DNA from: an uncultured Rhodospirillales bacterium | GTDB lineage: Bacteria > Pseudomonadota > Alphaproteobacteria > Rhodospirillales > Defluviicoccaceae | DNA: 9,369 bases | Reading direction: 5' to 3' | Assembly: GCA_937127205.1 (NCBI GenBank) | Contig: CAKZLS010000175.1 | Coordinates: 1-9,369, forward strand | Notes under the pieces: model-generated | Databases searched by the model: none | What the model saw: only the letters and a program-made list of their open reading frames with translations | Told to the model about the DNA's origin: nothing | Made by a program: the position numbers and the translations under genes | Shown here: positions 1 through 5,603 of the stretch, one piece after another | Layout of the letters: every line of letters starts with the position of its first letter | Numbering within the stretch: the first letter of the stretch is position 1

Positions 1-341
1 CCGCCGCCGAGCGGCTCCGGCGGGAATTCGATGTCGACGCCGTTAGTGGTATCCAGCGTGTGGTACAGGTTTTCCAGGACGCCCGCGTTCTCGACCCGGA
101 GCGCAAAATGGTGCAGGCCGACGTTGTTCCGGCGGTCGAACGGGATCGCACTCGCCAGGTCGGTCGCCTGCCACAGCGTGATCATGGTGGTGCCGTCGGT
201 CATAAACACGGCCGGGTAGTCTGGCACCTCGCCGACGGGGTCGAAACCCAACGTGTCGACGAAGAAAGCCCGGGTTTCGGCCAGATGCGGAACGGTGAGG
301 CCGATGTGATGGGCTCCTTGTGTAACGGCGCTATTGAGCAT
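1..341 (-). CDS. VOC-family (glyoxalase-fold) protein, 3' end beyond window
   Basis: A vicinal-oxygen-chelate protein of which only the N-terminal 113 residues lie in the window. It begins MLNSAVTQGAHHIGLTV, the usual first beta strand of a glyoxalase-type module with a metal-ligand His. A second typical strand, GLHHFALRV, carries another His near residue 84. The ATG at 341 follows a good Shine-Dalgarno (AAGGAG, about 7 nt upstream). The family includes lactoylglutathione lyases, extradiol dioxygenases and resistance proteins. The visible part does not settle the substrate. A 30-bp motif about 60 bp upstream is repeated in front of the AraC-type regulator, and a strong hairpin separates this gene from the YHS gene, so it probably has its own promoter. 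The family call is firm and the function is open. Confidence 0.85.
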   Translation of the reverse strand, partial: MLNSAVTQGAHHIGLTVPHLAETRAFFVDTLGFDPVGEVPDYPAVFMTDGTTMITLWQATDLASAIPFDRRNNVGLHHFALRVENAGVLENLYHTLDTTNGVDIEFPPEPLGG

Positions 342-403
342 TGCTCTTCTCCTTTTTTCGGAAGGCTCGGTACACGATCAATGATTGTCGCAATGGGGCG
401 GAA

Positions 404-437
404 GGTCTTTCAGCATCTTGCTTTTCAGAATCGTGCA
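404..437. promoter_or_regulatory. Putative operator upstream of the VOC gene (copy 1)
   Basis: Two tandem units, TTTCAGCATCTTGCT (408-422) and TTTCAGAATCGTGCA (423-437), have a period of 15 bp. The 30 bp at 404-433 recur at 1616-1645 with only two changes. On the minus strand the site ends 66 nt before the VOC start codon, a suitable place for an activator site. Beyond the core the two loci stay weakly alike toward the VOC/CBS side. The nearby AraC-type regulator is the obvious candidate to bind, but a 15-bp period is not the classic AraC direct-repeat spacing. Confidence 0.45.
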
Positions 438-494
438 CTGTGTTTGACGGCTGACGTCGGAACGTGAGTACAATTTCCTGTCGTCTCGCCGGGT

Positions 495-532
495 TGCTGC
501 GGAACGGCGGAGGGGGCCCGCCGTTCCGAGCA
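495..532 (-). terminator. Strong hairpin after the YHS gene
   Basis: An 11-bp perfect stem (CGGAACGGCGG at 500-510 with CCGCCGTTCCG at 518-528) has a 7-nt loop and is extended by TGCT/AGCA after a one-base bulge. It starts 8 nt beyond the YHS stop codon. There is no U-tract on either side, so it may act as a 3'-end stabiliser or weak terminator rather than a classic intrinsic terminator. Confidence 0.5.
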
Positions 533-539
533 CGATTGG

Positions 540-1031
540 CTAGCTCAGTTCTTCGGGAGTGCGGCTGGCGATCTTTTTCCAATTCCGATCACCCTTCTTG
601 ATGTAGCCAGGAACGTCCTTTTCCCAGGTCGCCTGGATGTCCTCGTTCAGGTTCAGATAGAGCTTGCCGTCAACGATCCGCCAAAGGCGCGGATCGCCGT
701 CGAACTTGGCCCCGACGGCCACGCCATAGGCGCAGTAGCCGCCGTACTGGGGCACGTATTTCTCCGGATTGTCTTCGAATGTGTCGAGGGTCTCTTCGCT
801 GGAAAAGCGGTAGGTTGCGCCGTTGTAAACCGTCGAATACTGGGCACGACCAACCTCGGGTTGGCCCTTTTCGAAGTATGCGACCACATCGTAGCCGTGA
901 ACCGCGAGGCCCGGTCCCTTGGTGGTCAAGCCGCTGGTGACGTTGGTTTCGGTCCCCGCGACCGCGACGCTAGCGGCGAAAAGGCCGGTGATCACGACGA
1001 AGGCCGAGAGGGATTGACGAACGATATTCAT
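540..1031 (-). CDS. Secreted YHS-domain protein
   Basis: A 163-residue protein with an N-terminal signal peptide: MNIVRQ, then a hydrophobic stretch (residues about 8-24) ending in SVAVAG, a likely signal peptidase I site near residue 25. The mature part holds a YHS domain: the GYDVVAYFEKG motif near residues 46-56, then FSSEETLDTFEDNPEKYVP and the YGGYCAYGVAVG signature near residues 96-107. Proteins of this type (YHS domain-containing periplasmic proteins) are common in proteobacteria. They are thought to relate to metal handling, but their function is not established. The ATG at 1031 has AAGGAA about 7 nt upstream. The gene lies 52 bp downstream of the CBS gene, so the two may be co-transcribed. 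A strong hairpin follows the stop codon. Confidence 0.85.
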   Translation of the reverse strand: MNIVRQSLSAFVVITGLFAASVAVAGTETNVTSGLTTKGPGLAVHGYDVVAYFEKGQPEVGRAQYSTVYNGATYRFSSEETLDTFEDNPEKYVPQYGGYCAYGVAVGAKFDGDPRLWRIVDGKLYLNLNEDIQATWEKDVPGYIKKGDRNWKKIASRTPEELS

Positions 1032-1083
1032 GTCAGTCTTCCTTTCACTTGGGTGAGGGGAGGGGTCGATGATCTGGTCCAGC

Positions 1084-1470
1084 TCAGACTAGGGGACCAG
1101 AGCCGACCGCCGGCGAATCCTCCCAATTTTCGCCAGCGGCAACCGATCGGGTCAGACGGTCTTGTTGTTGAATGGTTTGCGCGGTGTCCGCCCGAAGGCT
1201 TTTCGCCCCGCATGCGCCGAAGATGGCGGCGGACATAATTTCGTAGACGTGCGTACTGGAAGGTCGCCGATACGCTGCCGCGCACCGCACGATGAGGTCG
1301 CAGTCGCTGACGATGCCCACAATCCGGCCGCTCTTGAGCAGAACGAGATGGTGAGTATTCTCATCTTGCATTCGGCGTGTGGCGGCGAGCACCGAAGCAT
1401 TCGCATCGATACATTCCCATAGCGGCATGTGGACTTGCGTAGCGGTCGGTTGCGTTTCGCGCGTTGCCAT
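1084..1470 (-). CDS. Small CBS-domain protein with incomplete second CBS
   Basis: A 128-residue protein. Residues about 14-60 form one good CBS motif: DANASVLAATRRMQDENTHH, then LVLLKSGRIVGIVSDCDL, ending in a strand and the S-x-x-D turn. It is followed by VYEIMSA, the usual linker into a second CBS repeat. The remaining ~45 residues do not show a normal second repeat (no LPV-x-G-x-x-x-G-x-x-S-x-x-D), so the pair is truncated, diverged or frameshifted. CBS pairs usually bind adenine nucleotides as a Bateman module. A single domain would have to dimerise. The start at 1470 is chosen because GGAG lies 8 nt upstream; the reading frame stays open much further upstream, but that stretch runs antisense into the AraC gene. 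It is probably in one transcript with the YHS gene and divergent from the AraC-type gene. Confidence 0.7.
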   Translation of the reverse strand: MATRETQPTATQVHMPLWECIDANASVLAATRRMQDENTHHLVLLKSGRIVGIVSDCDLIVRCAAAYRRPSSTHVYEIMSAAIFGACGAKSLRADTAQTIQQQDRLTRSVAAGENWEDSPAVGSGPLV

Positions 1471-1615
1471 GGTCGTGTCTCCGGATCTCATGGTCCGTTG
1501 AGAGGCGACTCGGTCCTGCGGATTGCCATCTCTCAAGACTTGAAGCTGAAGAGCCACCGTTTGAAATCGGTTCAGGCCTTGGTTCGCCGATGATGATCGC
1601 CGTTTTGCCGCAGAG

Positions 1616-1649
1616 GGTCTTTCAGCATCGCGCTTTTCAGAATCGGACG
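1616..1649. promoter_or_regulatory. Putative operator in the CBS/AraC divergent spacer (copy 2)
   Basis: Tandem units TTTCAGCATCGCGCT (1620-1634) and TTTCAGAATCGGACG (1635-1649), in the same orientation as copy 1 at 404-437. The site lies 84 nt before the AraC-type ATG and about 145 nt before the CBS start codon. It could therefore serve autoregulation of the regulator and control of the CBS-YHS transcript. A TTGACA hexamer lies at 1657-1662 in the plus direction, but no good -10 follows at normal spacing. Confidence 0.45.
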
Positions 1650-1732
1650 CTTTGGCGTTGACAATCGCGGTATTCAATCCCGACCTAATGCCGTAGATCG
1701 CTTTCCGACCATTTCTGCTGCCGGGGTCAGTG

Positions 1733-2602
1733 ATGAGCAAGCAGGAGATGGGCCTCAACGTTCCGCGGCGCGGCAGTGTGCCGGAGTGGGGCCGGCGTAT
1801 TCGTTTCGATAAGTTCTCCGTCGAGTTGGTGCCGGCGGGCGAGCGTAGCTTCAACGTGCGGCTCGCGAAGACCCTCGCGACCATCAGCTTCAGTACCGAC
1901 GAGGGGTCGAGTTCGCTGGCGGGCGACCGGCTCAGGCATTACGAGCGACGGCCCTACGAATACATCGTCGTGCCCGCCAACTTTCCGTTGCGCGGCGAAT
2001 CCACGGCGGCGCCCGAGGTGCTCGCCTTCACGTTCCGGTTCGAGGACATGAAGCCCGATATCGCCGCCGCGCTGCAAACTCCCCAGGATCTCCTCGAACC
2101 CCGGGTGATCATCGGCGGCCCGAAACCGTTCACGACACAGATCGCGCAGCGCATCCGCCGTCACATGATGGCCGACACCTTGTCTCGCGATTACCTCCAG
2201 GCACTGGGCTTTGCCCTGATCGTGGAAATGCTGCGCCTACCGTCCCGGCAGCACGCCACGGGCCGGGGTTCCACCCTCAATGACCGCGTCCTGGACTCAA
2301 TTCTCGACTACGTCGACGCCAACCTCGACGCCAACCTGTCCCTCGAAACGCTTGCCGGCCTCGCCGGTGTCCTTACGCATCAATTCGGGCGGGCCTTCAA
2401 ACGCAAGGTCGGCGAACCGCCGCACCAATATGTGCTTGCCCGCCGGATCGAGGCCGCCCGTTCCCTCCTGCGGACGACCGCGCATCCGATCGCCGACATT
2501 GCCTATGCGACCGGCTTCTCATCCCAAAGCCATATGACGACCACCTTCCGACGCGAAATCGGCGTCACGCCAGCCCAGCTCCGAATCGAATCTGGTCTCT
2601 AG
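1733..2602 (+). CDS. AraC/XylS-family transcriptional regulator
   Basis: A 289-residue DNA-binding regulator with the standard AraC layout. An N-terminal ligand/dimerisation region of about 180 residues comes first, followed by a C-terminal double helix-turn-helix. The first HTH is LSLETLAGLAGVLTHQFGRAF; the second is HPIADIAYATGFSSQSHMTTTF with the classic GFSSQSH core and a VTPAQLR ending. The ATG at 1733 is preceded by GGGG at about 6 nt; a GTG one codon upstream (1730) is equally possible. An ATG at 1748 sits too close to its GGAG to be likely. The effector is unknown. Its divergent position next to the CBS-YHS genes and the shared motif ahead of the VOC gene suggest it controls these neighbours; this is inference. 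Confidence 0.92.
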   Translation: MSKQEMGLNVPRRGSVPEWGRRIRFDKFSVELVPAGERSFNVRLAKTLATISFSTDEGSSSLAGDRLRHYERRPYEYIVVPANFPLRGESTAAPEVLAFTFRFEDMKPDIAAALQTPQDLLEPRVIIGGPKPFTTQIAQRIRRHMMADTLSRDYLQALGFALIVEMLRLPSRQHATGRGSTLNDRVLDSILDYVDANLDANLSLETLAGLAGVLTHQFGRAFKRKVGEPPHQYVLARRIEAARSLLRTTAHPIADIAYATGFSSQSHMTTTFRREIGVTPAQLRIESGL

Positions 2603-3063
2603 GGGCAGGCGCTCACATTCAATGTCCTAGGAGCCGCCTCATTGTCACGCTGCAGCTGATGTCATGTCAGGGTGAACAGCAAGCTCACCGTCGCGCCGCT
2701 CGGACGTTCGCGTTGGGACACATTCCGGACATGGCAGCACTCTTGAATCTGCAGACTCATCAAGCAGTTTTTCGTTGCCCGATTTTTTGCTGGTTCGTCG
2801 CATGACGACCTACACGGCATAGGCCGACGAAACGTTACATATCCGGTAAGTGGGAGCCTTACTGGGATTGCGTTGAACCAACCGGCCGAGTCCCGGCAAT
2901 TGTTGCGCCAAGATGAATTGAGATGGGGGTCTAGCGATCCGGGGTCATGGGTGTCAATCCGCAAACGATTGGCCACCCATTTTCGAGCGTTCTCGGTGAA
3001 TTTCAGCGAAAATTCTACTGTGCAAGGGGTTGATATCGACTTTTTGATTGGGACCCCCCCACC

Positions 3064-3095
3064 CCCACCTTGCCGCACGCGGCTGGCAAGGTGGG
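3064..3095. repeat. Inverted repeat, 11-bp stem
   Basis: CCCACCTTGCC at 3064-3074 pairs perfectly with GGCAAGGTGGG at 3085-3095 around a 10-nt GC-rich loop. It lies in the gene-free region, more than 450 bp from the AraC-type stop codon and over 200 bp from the LsrG-like gene, so a terminator role for either is not obvious. Confidence 0.5.
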
Positions 3096-3280
3096 ATTTG
3101 GGTGTTTTGGCGAGCCCAAGCTTGGTTTCACCTTTACTCCCTCAGACGCCGGGCGCGGACATCCGTCCGCTTGGCTATCCTCGCTGCTCAGTGTCCTTTC
3201 CGCTCCGCTGGGGGGGGCGCGCAGTTGCGCTTGCCAGCCAATTGGATGGCTGGTTTGGCGGCGACTCTGGGAATGGGGGT

Positions 3281-3299
3281 CGAGGGGGAAGCCCCCTCG
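3281..3299 (-). terminator. Hairpin downstream of the LsrG-like gene
   Basis: CGAGGGGG (3281-3288) pairs with CCCCCTCG (3292-3299) around a 3-nt loop, 11 nt beyond the stop codon of the last gene of the catabolic operon. Position and stability suit an operon-end terminator or RNA-stabilising structure. There is no U-tract after it. Confidence 0.45.
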
Positions 3300-3310
3300 G
3301 ACTGCTCATC

Positions 3311-3616
3311 TTACTTCCTCACTGACGCCGGGTCGGAGAGGTTCCAGGTATCCACGTGCTTGTTGCGCACCCAGGGGGTGACGGTGGCGTTGAAGGATTT
3401 GAAGTGGTCGCTTTTCAGGTGGGCCTGGAAGGCGGCGGGGGTGTCGTAGAGCTCATAGAGAAACACCCGGCCGGGGTGGTCGGCGGCGAGGCAGACGTCG
3501 AAGCGGCGGCATTCGGGTTCGCGGTCCAGCGAGGTGCGGGCTTGGGCAAGGACGGCGTCGCGGAAGGCGTCGATGTGGGCGGCGTAGGCTTCGAAGGTGA
3601 CGGTGACGACGTACAT
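3311..3616 (-). CDS. LsrG-like antibiotic biosynthesis monooxygenase (ABM) domain protein
   Basis: A 101-residue single-domain protein of the dimeric alpha/beta-barrel ABM fold. Beta strand 1 is YVVTVTFEA; the middle has EPECRRFDV and the RVFLYELYDTPAAFQAH block. The helix after it holds AHLKSDHFKSF with His66 and His71, matching the F-x-x-H-x-x-x-x-H-F pattern of putative quinol monooxygenases and of LsrG. LsrG from E. coli is known to isomerise a phosphorylated hydroxyketone (phospho-DPD) rather than oxygenate. The gene is last in an operon with a dehydrogenase, OtnK and OtnC, 45 bp after otnC, with AGGA about 10 nt before its ATG. In this pathway context an isomerase or sugar-keto-acid processing role is more attractive than quinol oxidation. 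That is inference; the fold call is firm. Confidence 0.85.
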   Translation of the reverse strand: MYVVTVTFEAYAAHIDAFRDAVLAQARTSLDREPECRRFDVCLAADHPGRVFLYELYDTPAAFQAHLKSDHFKSFNATVTPWVRNKHVDTWNLSDPASVRK

Positions 3617-3661
3617 GGGAGCGGTTCCTGCGAGGGTTAGGCTTGCGGGTCCTTAGGGGTA

Positions 3662-4300
3662 TTAGCCGCCGAAGCGCTGGCGGAGATCGGCGACCTGGCC
3701 GGGGGTTAGCAGGCGCTGCGCGGTGCCGCGGAGCATGAGGTAGAGCTTGGCCGTTTCCTCCAGTTCCTCGGTGGCGTAGACGGCGTTCTCGAGGCTGGTG
3801 CCGGCGACCACGGGGCCGTGGTTGGCGAGCAGCACGGCGTGGTGCTTGCCGGCGAGCTGGCCGACGGCGTCCGCCAGGGCCTTGTCGCCGGGGGGGAAGT
3901 AAGGAACCAGCGGCAGCCGGCCGACGCGCATGATGTAATAGGCGGTGATAGGCGGCAGCACGTCTTCGGGGTCCACCTCGGCGAGCGCGCTGACCGCCAC
4001 CGAGTGGGTGGAATGGAGGTGGACCACGGCGCGGGCGTCGGGGCGGCGGTCGTAGAGCGTGGTGTGAAGGAAGGATTCCTTGGTGGGCGGGGCGCCGTCG
4101 ATCAGGTTGCCGGCGGCGTCGAGGCGGGAGAGACGGGCCGGGTCGAGATTGTCCATGGAGGCGTTGGTGGGGGTCATCAGCCAGCCGCCGTCGTCGAGGC
4201 GGACACTGATGTTGCCGGTGCTGCCGAAGGTGAGGCCGCGGTCGTAGAGCGACTTGGCCATGAAACAGATGGTGTCGCGGGTTTTGGTTTCGGGGCTCAT
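3662..4300 (-). CDS. otnC: 3-oxo-tetronate 4-phosphate decarboxylase (class II aldolase fold)
   Basis: A 212-residue class II aldolase/adducin-fold enzyme, the normal length for OtnC. The Zn-binding motif HLHSTHS gives His94 and His96, with the third ligand His161 in ANHGPVVAG. Glu75 in TKESFLH is the expected catalytic acid/base. GSTGNIS near residues 26-32 is the phosphate-binding loop. The segment ITAYYIMRVGRLPLVPYF and the EELEETAKLYL helix are typical of OtnC rather than of fuculose-phosphate aldolase. The reaction is 3-oxo-tetronate 4-phosphate -> dihydroxyacetone phosphate + CO2, the last step of threonate/erythronate breakdown. Its ATG overlaps the otnK stop by 4 bp (ATGA), and GGGAG lies 8 nt upstream, so the two are translationally coupled. 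Substrate stereochemistry cannot be read from the sequence. Confidence 0.9.
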   Translation of the reverse strand: MSPETKTRDTICFMAKSLYDRGLTFGSTGNISVRLDDGGWLMTPTNASMDNLDPARLSRLDAAGNLIDGAPPTKESFLHTTLYDRRPDARAVVHLHSTHSVAVSALAEVDPEDVLPPITAYYIMRVGRLPLVPYFPPGDKALADAVGQLAGKHHAVLLANHGPVVAGTSLENAVYATEELEETAKLYLMLRGTAQRLLTPGQVADLRQRFGG

Positions 4301-5556
4301 GGTAACAGCTCCCAGGCCTTGATGAAGAAATCGGGCGCGCCGAAGTTGCCGGATTTCAGCGCCAGGGCCAGCGGCAGGCCGCCGCGGGCGCGGGTCCAGG
4401 GGACGCCGGGGTCGATCTCCGGTCCGATCTCCAGGGCGTGGATACCGAGCGTTCCGACCACTGCGCCCGAGGTCTCGCCGCCGGCGACGATCAGCCGGGC
4501 GACGCCCTGGGTGGCGAGTGCCTGGGCGACGTTGGCGAGGGTTTGCTCCACCAGGGCACCGGCGGCATCGCGGCCCAATTCGGCCTGGACCCGTTCGATC
4601 ACGTCGGGGGCGGCGCTGGAGTAGATGAGGAAGGGGGCGGCGGTGTCCTGTGTCGCCGCCCAGCCGGCGATGTGGGTGACGCTCAGCGATCCGTCGGCGA
4701 GGGCCAGCGGGTCCACTTCGAATGCTGGTATACCCGATGTCCGGGCGGCGGCGATCTGGGCGCGGGTGGTGGCCGAGCAGCTGCCGGCGAGGATGGCGGC
4801 GCGGCCTTTGGGGGCTTGGAAGTCGGCCACCGGGTCGGTGGTGGTGAGCAGCCCCTGGCGGCGGAAGTTGTCGGGCAGGCCCAGAGCCATGCCGGAGCCG
4901 CCGGTGATCAGCGGCAAGTCCGCGGCGGCCGCGCCGATGTCGCGGAGGTGGCGCTCGGTGAGAGCGTCGACGATACCGATGCGGGTGCCCTCGGCGCGGA
5001 CCCGCTCGAAGGCCCTGGTAATGGCGTGCGGCCCATGGTCGACGTCGGTGTAGGGGACCAGGCCGATGGGCAGGCGGGTCTGGCGCTGGAGCACGCGGAC
5101 CAGGTTGGCATCCAGCATGGGGGTCAGCGGGTGGTCCTTGAGCGGGCTTTCGGAGAGTAACTGATCGCCGACGAACAGATGGCCCTGGTACACCGTGCGG
5201 GCGTTGGCGGGGAAGGCGGGGCAGGCGATGGTGAAGGCGTTGCCGACGCGAAGCAGCAGCGCCTCGGCGACCGGGCCGATATTACCGGCGTCGGTGGAAT
5301 CGAAGGTGGAGCAGTACTTGAAGAACAGTTGCCGGGCGCCGGCATCGAGGAGCGCATTGGCGCTGTTCATGGACTGGGTGATGGCGTCGGACTTGGCGCT
5401 GGTGCGGGACTTGAGCGCCACCACCACGGCGTCGGCGTCGGGCAGGGCGGCGGCGTCCTCGGGCACGCCGATCACCTGGACCGTGCGCATGCCGCCCCGC
5501 GCCAGCGTCACGGCAAGGTCGGTGCCGCCGGTGAAGTCGTCGGCGATGCAGCCCAA
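4297..5556 (-). CDS. otnK: 3-oxo-tetronate kinase (DUF1537, four-carbon acid sugar kinase)
   Basis: A DUF1537-family kinase of about 420 residues that phosphorylates 3-oxo-tetronate at O4 with ATP. The N-terminal substrate domain opens with GCIADDFTGGTDLA and carries KYCSTFDSTDAGNIGPV and CPAFPANARTVYQGHLFVG. The C-terminal nucleotide domain has IVAGGETSGAVVGTLG and IGPEIDPGVPW, then LALALKSGNFGAPDFF near the end. The only standard start nearby is TTG at 5556, which would give 419 residues starting GCIADDFTG. The strong Shine-Dalgarno GGGAGGG is 19 nt away from it. Counting from that SD, the ideal start is an in-frame ATA at 5568, reading (M)SILLGCIADDFTG, which is the usual OtnK N-terminus. 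The true start may therefore be 5568 with an ATA codon. It is second in the operon, 47 bp after the dehydrogenase stop when measured from the TTG. Confidence 0.92.
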   Translation of the reverse strand: MGCIADDFTGGTDLAVTLARGGMRTVQVIGVPEDAAALPDADAVVVALKSRTSAKSDAITQSMNSANALLDAGARQLFFKYCSTFDSTDAGNIGPVAEALLLRVGNAFTIACPAFPANARTVYQGHLFVGDQLLSESPLKDHPLTPMLDANLVRVLQRQTRLPIGLVPYTDVDHGPHAITRAFERVRAEGTRIGIVDALTERHLRDIGAAAADLPLITGGSGMALGLPDNFRRQGLLTTTDPVADFQAPKGRAAILAGSCSATTRAQIAAARTSGIPAFEVDPLALADGSLSVTHIAGWAATQDTAAPFLIYSSAAPDVIERVQAELGRDAAGALVEQTLANVAQALATQGVARLIVAGGETSGAVVGTLGIHALEIGPEIDPGVPWTRARGGLPLALALKSGNFGAPDFFIKAWELLP

Positions 5557-5575
5557 TAGAATCGATATGACGTGT

Positions 5576-5582
5576 CCCTCCC
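5576..5582 (-). promoter_or_regulatory. Ribosome binding site of otnK, pointing to an ATA start
   Basis: GGGAGGG on the minus strand is a near-perfect Shine-Dalgarno. Seven nt downstream is ATA (5568-5566), in frame with OtnK. The alternative TTG start at 5556 is 19 nt away, which is too far for efficient initiation from this site. Confidence 0.55.
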
Positions 5583-5603
5583 GTACGTGGCTCGCACTAG
5601 ACG

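Larger units (their letters stand above)
2603..3310. other. Gene-free intergenic region, ~700 bp, rich in hairpins
   Basis: No open frame here looks like a protein: candidates of 138 and 150 residues on the two strands are low-complexity and lack domain-like blocks. About 2730-3050 is visibly AT-richer than the genes around it. The second half (3050-3300) is a run of inverted repeats: 3064-3095 (11-bp stem), 3155-3170 (6-bp stem, 4-nt loop), 3234-3253 (7-bp stem) and 3281-3299 (8-bp stem). A C7 run lies at 3054-3060. It may hold decayed mobile DNA or extragenic repeats. I could not assign it to a named element. Confidence 0.6.

Noticed and set aside
1657..1706. TTGACA-headed promoter for the AraC-type gene
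   Set aside because: No good -10 at 16-18 bp; CCTAAT is 20 bp away. Left as a mention only.
1471..1884. Upstream extension of the CBS gene frame
   Set aside because: It runs antisense into the AraC-type gene and through the putative operator; the ATG at 1470 has its own SD and begins the conserved protein.
2662..3078. 138-residue minus-strand frame in the gene-free region
   Set aside because: No domain-like blocks, starts with a poly-Gly shadow of the C-rich tract, and lacks a convincing SD.
2873..3449. Plus-strand frames of 103 to 150 residues
   Set aside because: Low-complexity Gly/Ser/Arg-rich translations that overlap hairpins and run antisense into the LsrG-like gene.
3818..4624. 268-residue open frame on the plus strand
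   Set aside because: Antisense to otnC and otnK, which have clear family motifs; composition is typical of a shadow frame.
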